Origin: Liolophura sinensis | Lineage: Eukaryota; Mollusca; Polyplacophora; Chitonida; Chitonidae | Direction of reading: 5' to 3' | Assembly (NCBI RefSeq): GCF_032854445.1 | Contig: NC_088303.1 | Coordinates: 35,507,265-35,571,264 of the forward strand | Length of the DNA stretch: 64,000 nucleotides | Shown here: positions 1-25,682 of the stretch, one piece after another | Layout of the letters: each line of letters opens with the position of its first letter | Numbering within the stretch: position 1 is the first letter of the stretch | The notes under the pieces: generated by a model | What the model was told of the DNA's origin: nothing | Databases searched by the model: none | What the model saw: only the letters and a program-made list of their open reading frames with translations | Program-made: the position numbers and the translations under genes

Positions 1-841
1 TTGACATGCCTCATGCTCGTGCACATGGCTTCAGTGTAGCCGAGGCCGACGACTTAAACCGACGACTAAGGCTAGAGTAAGTGGAGTGGTAATCAATTAT
101 CTAATCGTGTCAGTTGTCAAATGGTCACTTTAATAAGATATATGCCTTTCTCAGGCGCACCTCCTTTTCCTTTAACAGCGAACAGCATTTTATGACCTGA
201 AGAAGACTACATGGAAAAAAGGTGGAACGGTGCATATCACGAAAGTTGCATTTTACGGAGTCGTATATAAAATACAATAACATAGTGGATGTAATAAATG
301 TAAAAAAAGAGTAAAGATTCTGAGTGTTTGAAACAGTATAATATCGCTTTGTGTGTTTGACAATGTAACGACAAATAAACAGCGGTGAATACTGTCGCGA
401 GATTTGTAAGTAGACACGTTCCGGTGAGGTTTGTTTGAAACACACACTCACAGCTGTCAGTTTGCCCGCGCGATTTGGCTGGTCTGATGGCGCCCATCGT
501 TTTACCCGGCACGCACTCTCTGCAATCATGTAGCCCCCGCTGTGGACGCATTGAGGGGGATTTTAATACGGACTGACTAAAACACAGGCACGTGTTCACG
601 CAATCTGGGACAGCTTTGGCACACCATGGGATGTACTGTAGTCAGTTAGGTGGGCATATATCTTTAGAAACTCTGAGGAAGATCGTGGGATGCGTCATTC
701 GTAGTGGACTGCATGAGGGCGATAGCCTGTACAGGAATCATCGCCTTCACAGGAAACAAAGTTTTATAACTGAAACCAAGCTTTTATTTAAAATCAATCA
801 TTTAGCCAGCCTGTCTGTAACAGGGTACCTTATTCCGAACA
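1..841. other. No recognised gene
   Basis: Open frames here on both strands are short and match no family I know. No splice-consistent exon of the downstream exchanger was found. No simple or tandem repeat stands out. Confidence 0.5.
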
Positions 842-1000
842 ATGGCTTCTCGGGTCCAAGCTGAACTGATCATTGTTCTCTTGCAATGTATCTTTACCAC
901 GCTAACAGTTAGCTCACAAATCGCCATCGCCAAGGCGGAAGTGCACAACCTGCGCAAAAGATGCGTCCGAATTACTTTAGGGAGAAAGGTTCACAATTAA
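842..1000 (+). CDS. Orphan 52-residue ORF with signal-peptide-like N-terminus
   Basis: The ATG at 842 has A at -3 and G at +4, a good animal start context. The product opens with MASRVQAE, followed by a hydrophobic run of about 17 residues (LIIVLLQC...TLTVSS), then a basic stretch with KRC and GRK, and stops at 998-1000. This looks like a cleavable signal peptide. It could be a first exon, because NHE3-type exchangers carry one. However, no good GT donor follows it, and the exon that should link it to position 8198 was not found. A chance ORF or a small secreted peptide is equally possible. Confidence 0.2.
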   Translation: MASRVQAELIIVLLQCIFTTLTVSSQIAIAKAEVHNLRKRCVRITLGRKVHN

Positions 1001-2212
1001 TTAAAGAAAAGAATACCAAATCAAAATACAAAATAATATAAACATATCTGTATCTAAGTATATAAGACTATTTGTAAGCTTAATTGTCAAAAACATTACT
1101 CATTTTGCATAATAACAGTGAACGGAGAGCATTATTGCCAGGCACATGGCAATCCTGTAGCGTATGCAGTTAACATAGTAGTTTGACCTACTGTACACCA
1201 AATAATAAGGCTAGCGATGGGTTGCAAACGTCAACTACACTGCTGACTTTTCTTACTTTCATTTCACAAGAACCTATTCTCGGTATTCCATAAGTCATCC
1301 AAACATGCAGGAGTACAGAAATTTTTTGATGCTTGATTTGGCCGTTTTTGGGTTGAATTCAACTCCGGACATGTGGCTGCATGAATCTGGAACAATTCCA
1401 AGAGGGAGAAACCGGTTTCACCATTCATTCATCATTCATTTACTATAGTACTATGGGCAAAATGATTACATTATCTTACTGGCGCTTGCAATTATCAAAA
1501 TCACATCCCCTCCCCACCAAAATCCCCCCGGACAATACACATTAAATTTATAAATTTCATTCCAGGTCAAACTTAATTATCACTCTGCTAAGTTTGGAAG
1601 GTATAAAGACAATCATGTGAGCCGAATCACCTTGTATTTTTGATCATAGTTTGGGGAGATTAAGCCCTTCCTTGTTGTTTACTCTTTTTACAACGGTACT
1701 TTTTTGTTGTTTACCTTGTTTGTGTATGATTCTCCATAATCCCACTTGTAACATACACACTTAGTGTCAGGTGACGTTAAATGAAATAGTGAACGTGTAT
1801 GAATCAGATGGCTTTCAATTAGCTTTCTAATTAATTAGTTAATTCTTACGTAATCAAATGTTTGATTAAGTATACATGAATGTTAATCAAATGCATTTTG
1901 TCTGCAGCCAATGTGATCGTGTTCTAGGCTGTACATGAAACAGGCTTAGGAGTGGAGGTTTCATCTTGAGTTTTGAGCATAGACATTCTCTACTATTTTT
2001 ATTCAGTTTATAATTTTCATCAACCTCTCCCGAGATTTGTTTAGGTTCCATGTAATGGAGACGAGGAGCGATTCTTAATTCATTCAATGCATCGTTTATG
2101 TTATTAGCAATTATAAGTTCGACATGTTCTGTTTTGAAAGAAATATGATAACCCAGTTATAGGTTAAATATGCGAAGGCCCCTTGATTACAGTCCTGTAC
2201 AAGTACTCTTGA
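1001..2212. other. AT-rich non-coding DNA
   Basis: No credible coding frame, RNA gene or ordered repeat was seen. There is a short ATTCATTC-type run near 1420-1440. Confidence 0.45.
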
Positions 2213-2349
2213 CAAGGTCTGTCTGCAACCGGCGGATGGTTGTGGGTTTCCCCCGGGATTGGGCTGGTTTCCTCCCACCATGATGCCCCGCCTTGTACGG
2301 TTGAAATATTCTTGAGTACAGCATAAAACTCCAATCAAATAAATCAAAC
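2213..2349 (+). mobile_element. SINE fragment (3' half)
   Basis: Core and tail of the common SINE of this window: the CTGCAACC..GCGGATGG block, CCCACCATGATG, GAAATATTCTTGAGTAC, then an AATCAAATAAAT tail. The tRNA-like head is missing and the copy is diverged. Confidence 0.75.
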
Positions 2350-4376
2350 TTGAGAAGTAATACTGACATCTGCCCCCGGCATTGGCCAATATCATATCAT
2401 ATATACCGTATAAAAGGCCATAGTTGTACAGCAGGTTATGTGCGAGTTGTGCAAAACAAGGAGCAAAAATCCCGATGTACCACATGCTATTTCAATGAAT
2501 CTAGAAAACACCCATGATAACCGCTAGTCTTTATCGTGGATCTACTCGGCAAATTCTGAACTACATTTTCAAATTTATTGTGATATTTTATTGATTCACT
2601 GTGTAACCCATATGAAATACCCAAGTCATGCTTGGAAAACTTGCATTTGAAGTGCAGCTTAACATAGTTTCATCAACACAGCAGTATGAATTGGTTGTTT
2701 TTTATTTTTATGAAAAAAGAAGTGTTTTTGTTGAAAGCTTCTGGCTGGTTGACAAGTATAACAAACGTTCGTTATAGGGAAAACTACAACGATGCTTATC
2801 ACGTCGTATTGTGATTTTCTGCATTACACTTCCTTCAAAGCTATTTTATAAAAACAAATTCTATCAAACACTTCCCTAATACCATGCTTAAAAAGAAAAC
2901 AGTAGTAAAATGTTAAAGACAATGCGTTTCATCTGACGTGAAAGCCGTACAAATACGGTACCGCAGGGTGTCCGGTCAGGCGGCCACGTTAGTGCGGGGA
3001 TTCCCCTAACTGGATATCACCCTAGTTGCTCTTCTCTGAGCAAAATACCTCAACATGCTCAGTCTGTATCGTTTTTTTTTTTTTTTTTCTTTTTGTTTTT
3101 TTTTTTTTAGGGAAGAGATTGTGTTACGGGACTACCTCTAATTAGGGTAAAGGTGCAAATACCTCTAAAAATACAGCTATCCGTGTAGATATAGCCCGTG
3201 TTTTGGATTAGTCGACAAGTCATATATATAGGCTGTGGAGCGGTATTAAACAGATCAGGTAAATTAAGCTGTCATATTATGGTTGAGGGAATGAAAATCA
3301 TCTTACATGACACTTTTGCGCGATATAACAGAAAGAATAAGCCAGATAAAATAAACTGGTTGGTTTATTGTATACGATTTTATAGTAGCACACACACACA
3401 CACACACACACTTATGGACCTACATTACGACACGTGAAGATTTGATTTTATTAAATATCAAGGTTTATTATAGAAATATAATTTACTAAATAGGCTAAAC
3501 ACGCAGCCTACGTTACAATTTAAGATTTGACAGAAAACTTTATTTTCTTGGGTGCAATCCATTTTATTTCCATGAGAATGAAAATACATGTAGTTAAGCT
3601 CAAAATAAAAACCAAAAAAAAATATAAATAAATAAAACACAAAAAACAAAACACGTAATCTAATAGATGTGTAGCGATATGGATTCCTGTAAAACTGTGC
3701 TGAACATAATCGATCACGTATACATACACACGTCTGTTTTATATGCAGAAGCCATACTGTAGCGTAAAGTAAAGTCTAGGCTGCATATTATATGACGACG
3801 GACAGGATTATGGGCACTGGGGGATGTACATATAGATATTACTTGCATATTATTACCGACGTATATACAGGCATACATAACAGTTTAGCCTTACGCTTAA
3901 AGACCTGATATGTCACTCGAGCGTGACGTCTATACATGTCATCTCTTGCCTTCCTGAGAAAGCTCTAGGGCCCGGATAAGGATTTCCTGACGACCAGGAC
4001 AGATCATTGTTTGAATATTCCTCACTGGCTCATTGTTTGGATTCTGAAAGCGTAAATAAATGAATAACTGAGAAATGAATATAAATACATAACGGAAGCG
4101 CCGCTACGACATTCAATACGGCAACTCGATTATGACGTATACAGGCTATGCATGTACATTTCGGGCTACAACCCACTGTAGGGATTTCCATGAAAATGTG
4201 AAGTAAGTGAAAAAATTACGGATGAAGATTTTACTCCCACTATCCCACGCAAGCTAAAAAATAAAAATGAAATTTTGACGGATAGCAATAAATTAGAATT
4301 AAAGCTAGATATGTTTTAAAAATTCTGAATTCTATGAATCAAAGGTGTGGTCAACAGATAGGCTCGGAAGGTTAGC
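2350..4376. other. Non-coding DNA with simple repeats
   Basis: Contains a T-rich tract (about 3070-3109) and a (CA)n run (about 3389-3411). Short frames on both strands have biased, repeat-derived composition and no family signature. Confidence 0.45.
3389..3411. repeat. (CA)n microsatellite
   Basis: About 11-12 uninterrupted CA dinucleotides. Confidence 0.9.
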
Positions 4377-4386
4377 TATTCTTAAG

Positions 4387-4690
4387 ATTTATTTATTTAT
4401 TTGATTGGTGTTTTACGCCGTACTCAAGAATATTTCACTTATACGACGGCGACCAGAATTATGGTGGGTGGAAACCGGACAGAGCCCGGGGGAAACCCAC
4501 GACCATACGCACTTTGCTGTCAGACCTTCCCACATACGGCACGACGTTAAACCCCAAGCACTCCCACGTACGGCTGGAGAGGAAGCCAGCATGATCTGGA
4601 CTTGAACTCACAGCGACCGCATTGGTGACAGACTCCTGGGTCATTACGCTGCGCTAGCGCGCTAACCAACTGAGCCACGGAGGCCCCAGT
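4387..4690 (-). mobile_element. Full-length tRNA-headed SINE, chimeric
   Basis: Read on the - strand it has a tRNA-like head (GGCCTCCGTGGCTCAG, TTAGCGCGCTAGCGC), a core with the GAAACC and CCACCAT blocks, and an (AAATA)n tail. It is flanked by a 10-bp target-site duplication, TATTCTTAAG, at 4377-4386 and 4691-4700. Near 4535-4565 it carries an extra segment of about 33 bp containing GTTAAACCCCAAGCACT, absent from the other copies and matching the tail motif of a different repeat at about 40805. Head boxes and TSD mark it as a retroposed, RNA polymerase III-type element. Confidence 0.9.
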
Positions 4691-5003
4691 TATTCTTAAG
4701 AAGCAAAACATTGAATCGTTCCCTCCAGATGTACTGGTACCTCAAATTCTGTGTTGGGTTATAAGTAACACATACAACTTATAACAAAAAGTCACCTCGA
4801 CCTAAAACCTTCATTTTAATTCATTTAAAAAAAGCCTTTTTTAAATTTTGAATTCAGTGAAGAGTTAAGTATGAAAACTTATGTTAAACAATACCCCAAT
4901 CAAACAAAATGAAACAGACAGGATCATGATGAGTTATATTTAGAAATGTTTGTTAACGGGATCTTTTCTTTCCTCCTGGAGCATTTGTATGCATCTGACC
5001 CAT

Positions 5004-5182
5004 GACTGTATAGTACTGTTTACAGGTTCAGTGCAGTGTAGGGTTTGCTTAAGCTGTAAATGTGTAGCGTTAATAGAATAGCGAAGACCCATGACTACAC
5101 AACACTGTTTACAGGTTCAGTGCAGTGTAGGGTTTGCTTAAGCTGTGCATGTACAGCAGAATAGCGATGACCCATGGCTATA
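5004..5182. repeat. 89-bp tandem duplication
   Basis: Two adjacent copies share GTTTACAGGTTCAGTGCAGT (5018 and 5107), followed by GGGTTTGCTTAAGCTGT. The second copy is slightly diverged near its end. Confidence 0.85.
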
Positions 5183-8100
5183 TAACGCTGAAGTGTTATC
5201 GCCTGAGGCGTAATTCCAAACCTACAGAGAATTAGTGGAAAAACGTCAGCGTTTTGACGGTCAAGGTCACTCGCTAGATACCGGTTTTCACATTTATTGG
5301 TAGGTACTCTCTGAAAACACAACATCTATTGTCTTAAACACCCGAAACTGGGCTAAAAAAAACCCTCACAAATTCCAGCTTCCTCTCAGGTATAAATAAA
5401 CGCACTATTGCTTTTTTGTGAAGGTTTTGTGTCAATAAAGGCGAAAAAAGACAACATCTATCACATGGAGGGTATTCATTTTTCAGTAATTGCACCATAT
5501 TTTGCCAACTAATTGCTAACCTTTATTTATTTATTTATTTATTGATTTGATGTTTCCCGCCGCGCTACATATATTATTTATATTCATTCGGTGACAACCT
5601 GAGAAACTTTTGGACGGTAGGACACATAACTTAGGAACATGTCAAGTTATCTTAAGACAAACCTGTCTAGATTTCAACTGGTGACAACATAAACTATACA
5701 CATTTTATTTTTTAAATCTGACTTGACTTAAAATAGTTTTTAGGATTCGGGGCCTGTAAGATTTGGCCGACCTTATGAATTAAAGTATACGAACTGAAAC
5801 ACCGGCGTAAACGGAGAATTAATGAAGAAGTTCAAGACCTCGAGAAGGCATACAAATCGATGACATGATCAATGACAGACCGATTCTGTGAATCAGCTTT
5901 TTTAAAAATCTGTTAATAATGTTTGTGTTATTTGTGTATTATGTCCGTTCCTCCCGAACAATCACCCACCCCCGACAATCAAGAAATACACTTTTTCAGT
6001 AAATCGAAATCAGTGACACTTTGATACACATCTTCTTATTATAAGAGTAGATACATAGATATATGGTATAGGCCTACATTATGGACTCGACAACTCTGTT
6101 AAATGGTGCAGTTGTGGTATTCCATTGTATAAAAACTGGTCATTTTACTGTGGCTCGACTTTAAAAACTTTGGATCTTAAATATTTTGTTGTAACGTCTT
6201 TTTCCCTTCGATGTCGACCAGAGTATTGTGGTAAATGCAGAAGGCAAAAAATAAAAACTTCACAGTACTTGACCAGTGATACATATGTATGATGTCTGAA
6301 GCTAATGACATGCCACGGCTATGGGTAGGCGACAAGGTCAACCGAGCCATAATCTTAACTCTTTGTTCCCAAGACTGTAGTTTCGCGTTTAAGCCATGTT
6401 TTAAGCTCAAATAAACCTTCCCCGCTCCTTCATGCGCTTTAATCATTAATTTGTTAACTGTTCCTTGGATGTGAAGTAAAACTTTCACTGACATGTTACG
6501 TAACTCTGGCTCTTTACATCACAAAGGTCATTATCTTTTTTGTTTATGGAACTTTGAAATGTTTTTTCCTTTTCTTTGCGAAATGAGTATACAAGCAAGT
6601 CATTGTTCATCCCAGGTGAGACGACAATGTCAGCAAAGCGTCCATGGGTTCGTGCGCACCTTGGATGTTGACCTTAAACTGCTAAGGCAGTATCAACTGG
6701 AAGTATTCGGATGTAGCCGGTACATCAGATGTTCATTATATAAGCTACCTAAATGCAGGAGCACACATAAGATGTGACAGTCATAGAATAGAACTGTGGA
6801 CGGAAATTTAAATCCAGTTTTCAAATCCGACAGTCGTATGACACCCATAAACTTCCAAAACAACCTTGTTACCTGAGACAATACGGATGACAGATTTGGG
6901 TGAAGTTGTGACGTTTGTGGTACTAGAGCAGTATAAGCACTCACTGTACGTACAACTGTGTTATGGCAATTGGAACAACTATAGAAAACGTTACAGAAGC
7001 AACTGTAACATTATAGTCCACATATCCAAATACAAGACACCTAACACACCTAGTCAAACGGGATCAAAGCATCAGAGATAAAATTAATGAATACTTTATC
7101 CCAAAAGCAAGTTTTACGTTTGTTTTAAGCCCCGTTCGCACTTAGACGACTGCTGTGCCGAACCTTTGAGGGCGTAAGATTCGTTTTGCATCGTGTAGCA
7201 AGAGGTAAATTGGCATGAATTTCACGACAGGCTTTCGACAGTCACGAACAAGTTGCGAAACCGTTGACAACATTTTTGAGTTTTTGAAGAGCTTCAAAAG
7301 AATTATAACGATATCTGCTCTCCGTTTATGACAGATTTACGAATAACTAAGAATGCGTTTCGACACAAACTATCGTAAAGTCATTTTAATTCGCAAGTAC
7401 TTCGTACCTTTTCTCCCTTAATCGTCTGAGAGCCGTTAAGACACAGCGATGCTTCCGGAATGATTACGTTACCTTGACGATTGCAAACGACAACTCCGCG
7501 AATATTTACGAGGCTTTTACGAAAAGTTGCGATTCATTACAAACACACGTCAACTTAGAGTTTTTGAACTTTTTGAAAATGTAGCCCACATGGAAAACCG
7601 AACATAAATTCATTACGAACGCTCACAGATCATTACGAAAGCCCACGAATGCATGCACGATTATATTACGACATCAGTTTGTTAGGGTTCGGCTAAAAAT
7701 TCGTATAAATGTGAATAGGGCTTAATGAGATATATAATGTTATATAAATCAAGTGTTTCTTGCCACTTGTTCATCAAAAGTCAAGAGCCAAGCAATGTCC
7801 TCCCACGGTATAGAATGCAGAGTTGTCCGAACCATTATGGGAACAAAGGCCATATTAGGTCTGATTTTATACGATTATTTAAAGAAAATTAACAACATAC
7901 TTAAAAATCGTTGGAAGATGGAGTTTACGAAATGGATATAGTCTTAGAGTTATTGTTTGTTCTACGCAAGAGCTTCAAAGTTTCGCCTTATACTCGCATT
8001 TCACATTTAGCATTTAGTTTGAAATCACATGCCATTTGGCCCGGTGTTTGAACACTGTGACAAGATGTTTGATGTCTTAATATGATACTTTAGGTATTCT

Positions 8101-8197
8101 AAGGCAGTCTTAATGAGTGGATCTTCCCAAAACTGATTATTGATTATTTTTGTATGTTTTCTTTGTACATTTGTTTATTTCCTTTCATGTGTTCCAG
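5183..8197. other. Presumed intron or 5' flank of the exchanger gene
   Basis: No exon could be joined to the acceptor at 8197. A diverged SINE tail (ATTTATTTATTGATTTG) is visible near 5523-5570. The exon expected to encode the segment just before the first recognised transmembrane helix was searched for by eye and not found. Confidence 0.4.
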
Positions 8198-21284
<13,087 letters not shown>

Positions 21285-24200
21285 CGTTGCGAAAGCGTTG
21301 GAATTTTGGATGCTTTCACCCAAATGTCACTGGTGGCTCTATTTTAGGTGTGGCGACCTTACTAAGAGGTTAGCTTCACATTCTTGTAATGTTGTTATAG
21401 AATACGGAGGATTTGCAGTTTTGCCTAGTGTGGTATATTGCTTACGGTGGCTTAGAAGAAAGACATACATTGTGCGTAGGAAATATGACAGATCTTTCGA
21501 AAAACTTGTCACTGATTTAACATTACGAAGTTTTAAAAATCCACCGATATAATTTAATAACTCCGCCTATCAAAGTGAAGGCATATTTGTCATGTCTTGT
21601 AAATCTCTAGGAAAATGTCAAGCTAATTTATACTGTGTTACTGTTTGCTTGTTTTACTTTGACGTATTATTAGTGAAGTGCAGTAAACATCTAGTCATTA
21701 CCCTAGATCGGACAACTATACTTTTGACAGAAACGGTTCACCATATTCATGCATAACAAGTATTAAGTCCCTTACCACCTCGTACTTTTTCGCGTTACTT
21801 GGCGTTCTTTGACACTCCTGTAACGGAACAGACAAAAAGGCCCAAATACAACAACCAGAGGCACATTATGCCAGTGAACTTGATATGCTCTCAACCTTTG
21901 CTCTGAGGTTGCGTATGTTAATAATCGCACGTGTTGAGACAGTTATTGGCCTAGCAGAAGAACAGCTCTTTATACAAGCCACACGGGGCTGTTTACGGTT
22001 AACAGACGTCATTTGTACCTCGTTTGTACCTCATTTTCAGAGCTTTTTAACAGTTCCGCTATCCACCGGACACCGTGCAAGTAACGCGAGACAAACGAGA
22101 TTCAGTGAGACTAATAAGGTATATTATAAACGGCCATTTTTTGCTGGTGACTACTCACTAAGTCAGAACATTTTTTATACACATTGTCATAAAGGTCACA
22201 AGTTTAAACCACGTCCCCGTTTATCATCATGTTTACTTCTTGAGAAAGGCAACATTGAGGGCTTCACAAGGAAGTTATTAACGCTGCAGGTCGTTTGGAT
22301 ATACAGTCACCCCTACCATCTATTCTATTATGTATGTAGAAACATAAAAAAAATCCATGTGATGTAACAGTAAGTCAGGTCTCATTAGACTGACGTTTGG
22401 AGAAGAAAATACCCATTTTACCGCACGCGCAGAACTCTACCTTTACTTTACAACACAACAACAACTAGACAAGTTTGACCTGTGGAAACCGTGCTACACA
22501 CATGGGCTTGTTTCGACTTAGCCTCACCAATAATGTCCTTGCGCTGACCGTGGAGTGGTTGAAGAATTTTGGCAATGATGTAAAGCGAGAGTAGAGAGTG
22601 GCGCACTCTCTGTAAGCAGTATAGAGGACAGTGTGTAAAGAAATAATCGCAGTGATCCTCCCCACTCCCTCCCAACACACACAATTTTTCCAAAAATAGT
22701 AGCTGTTTGGTTGGGAAGCTTTCTTCCCACCACCTCGTCATCTAAAATGAAACGCATTTGTCAGTGCTTTCGGACACGACATCGCAAGCGTGTATCTTTC
22801 TAAATCGTTGTGTATCCTTTGCTGCTGTTCGGACGGCTTATTTTGGAGTTAGTCCAGACCGTAAATACTTCCTGAGAGTGAAATGGACATGTACATGGAA
22901 ATTTACCATATGGAGCTCATTTGGCCCAACGGTTGGCGTAACCGAGTAGATCATCTGAGTTTTTCTGACAATGATCAACTGTGATACAAAATCAAACTAA
23001 AAGTATATATTGAGCATTGCAGTGATTTTCTGGGTGGAATTGAGGATTACGCATTATCTGATATTTTGTATATATGTGCTGACTGTTTCTATTCTTGTAT
23101 TTTTTAAAAATGTAACTATTTATGTACATATATGCTGTATATATATACTCATTGAATATATTCCTATTACTCCGGGTATAGACTTGTAATTTTGTTGTTT
23201 CCCTTAATTATCGACGTATAAGGGTTCCCTTCCCTCACGCTCAGCGGAATTTTTTTCTTCTCAGAAATCTATTTGTGACTGTTTTTATATGTGACGTGCC
23301 ATGATGTCACATAAACAGGAGCGTGGGACGTGGCTCATTGGTATGGTACAGGACTCGAACCCGCTGATCGTCGAGTTGCTGGTTCAGTACTGGCCTTGGA
23401 TTTGGGAAGTCGTTATCTCACACGTGAAAACGTTCAACAACAATTTGCCAAAGATCGGTAATTTTGCCTGGGCACTCAGATTTTTTCCTCCACACACCGA
23501 CCACCATCGATGCCTAGGTGAAAATTTCTTAATATCAAGGCGTGGTATGATCATCACAAAAAGAAAATAAATTAACAAGCATGTTAACAAAGTTTGATCT
23601 TAAGGAAAAACTAACTAATGCTTATACATTCCGCACGGGTGCATGCATGAGTTCTAGTATCACTGTAGTAAGATTGTCTTAGGAATCGACTTTGACCGTT
23701 TCACGTGACACGGTTAAAACCCTTGTGGGCGTGATTTCAATGTATCCGTCTGATGGCCGCTGCCGAAAAACTATAATGAAGTAAAATGGATTTATTTGAG
23801 TGTATAGAGTTAGTTTTAGGTCAAATACCAAACGATACATTTCGCTCGAAACAAAGAAAACACCAACAGTTTTACTGAATTCGGCAAATGGATGATTTCA
23901 TGTATTTTTAGTTGAGAGAACGTTCGATTTCCGGGTGTACGTGTGTCATTGATGATAAGAAGAGAAGTTTAAATTCCGCCTACATGATGAGTGCGGTAAA
24001 GAAAAGCAATTCACACGTCTATAGATGTTTATTAGATATATACGCTACGCTAATGCCCGTAACACACGTCGGGATATAGCAGATGGCACCGGAGGCATTT
24101 CCTTGACAATAAAAAGCAGCAATTACCCTAGCTACGCACATGTTCTTGAACGTGAAGTTTGATGATCATGTGGACAAATCAGGCAAAATCGACGCTGCAA

Positions 24201-24911
24201 ACTATCACATCATATTATAATAGGATATGTCGAGTCGGGTTTGCAGTCGGATGACTTTGAGCAGAGATAATTGCCTGTACATATATAGGTGATGATTATG
24301 CTTCTTTATGTTGTCTAGCACAGCGCGGTTTTCACTGGACTCCACGGCTTTGGTGCATCCAACGGGAGAAATGAAACATTGTACGGCTTTGGCAGGAGGT
24401 CTCTTCAATGGGATTAGCGTACAATCTGCAGTGGTAAACGGGGATCAGAGAGCAACGCTCGTATCGCTTCGAACCGCCAGAGGTCACTGACTTCAGATTT
24501 CTCATCGATCTGACACCATAAGCTTTGTAGTAAGAGGATTTCCAGGCTGTTTTAAAGGATTTTTGCAGACATCGGACTGAGATTTGCCTGAGGGCATCCC
24601 CAAAGGTCACCGACGTAGGCTACTCTCAGACCGTTAGTAATACTAGCGGGCATGCGGACGTCCTCTTAGTTACAGCGGGATAGTGCTTCCGGTCTGACAT
24701 AAGCTCTGTGGTTGATGGTTGTTTGCATTGCCTGATCGCTGCGGATTTTTATGTCCAGGGATATTCATTGGACGGGTTTCTTTGGCCATGTCAGCGACCT
24801 GGTTACTTTGAATGGTCATGGTAAGATCACCAGTAACTTCACTCTAACTCTGCTGGAGGTGGGAAGTGTGATGTGTTTATGAAGTATCCACGTGTGTTTC
24901 TATCTCTATAA
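21285..24911. other. NHE 3' UTR and intergenic region
   Basis: No stop-proximal poly(A) signal could be assigned. Frames at 21058-21552 and 21885-22367 on + lack family signatures. A possible B-box-like word (GGACTCGAACCC, - strand sense) lies near 23350. The segment before 24912 may be the 5' UTR of the receptor gene. Confidence 0.45.
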
Positions 24912-25682
24912 ATGCATTCTTCAATATTCCACAAAATGGATTCAGACTTCATTCTGCCGAGTTACGACATTCCAATTCCCACCGCTTTCCGTGTTTTGTT
25001 TTACTGCATTTGTGTACCGATTGCTTACATTGGTAATTTGTTTACCTACATCATTGTTTGCAAGATTCTAAAGTACCGCGACAGCGTTCCTGACGTTTTG
25101 GTGGGAGCATTGGCCCTAAACGATTTTCTCACTGCCGTCATTGTGTTCACGCCTTCCATCATCGCCGATATCCGCCAACAGTGGTTTCCTAATTTGATAT
25201 TTTGTCGTTTTCACTCCGTTGTCAAGGACTGGTACATTTACACAACCTTTGGTATCATTGTGCTTATCAGTTTGGAGCGGTGGACCGCTATTACAAAGCC
25301 GTACTTTTACAGGCGTCATGTGACGTCACTGAAAATGAAAGTCCTCGTGGCAGTGTCTGGGCTATTCTGTCTTCTGTCCTCCTCCATTCCTCTCATTAAC
25401 CATGGCGTCATCCTAAAACCAGGCTGGTACTGTTCCCTTGTTGAAAATAATCCCGGAAAAAATACAACGGTTTACGACGGGTTGCCAGTAACGAACATCG
25501 GGTTAAATTGCGCCTACCTTATTTTGGGCATTATGGCTGTCAGTGCGTGTAATATAAGCATCATTTATCAGCTGAAGATGAAGAAATCGGCAGACATAAA
25601 CGGAAGACTTCTGGAGCGGAAGTTCGCCAATGTCATGGGAGTTATATGTTGCTTCTTTCTACTCACATGGCTGCCAAATTTG
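24912..25682 (+). CDS. GPCR exon 1: TM1-TM6
   Basis: Ends at donor GTGAGT (25683) in phase 0. It carries helices 1 to 6, with a glycosylation sequon (NTT) in extracellular loop 2. The frame runs on into the intron for only a few codons. Confidence 0.93.

Noticed and set aside
125-599. Two overlapping - strand ORFs at the window start
   Set aside because: Overlapping frames with no family signature; both cannot be real and neither is supported.
8140-8197. ATG at 8140 as the exchanger start
   Set aside because: The stretch is followed by a good splice acceptor at 8197, and its residues do not match the family, so it is read as intron.
21885-22367. 160-residue + strand ORF downstream of NHE
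   Set aside because: No recognisable domain and no splice or start support; probably 3' UTR or intergenic chance ORF.
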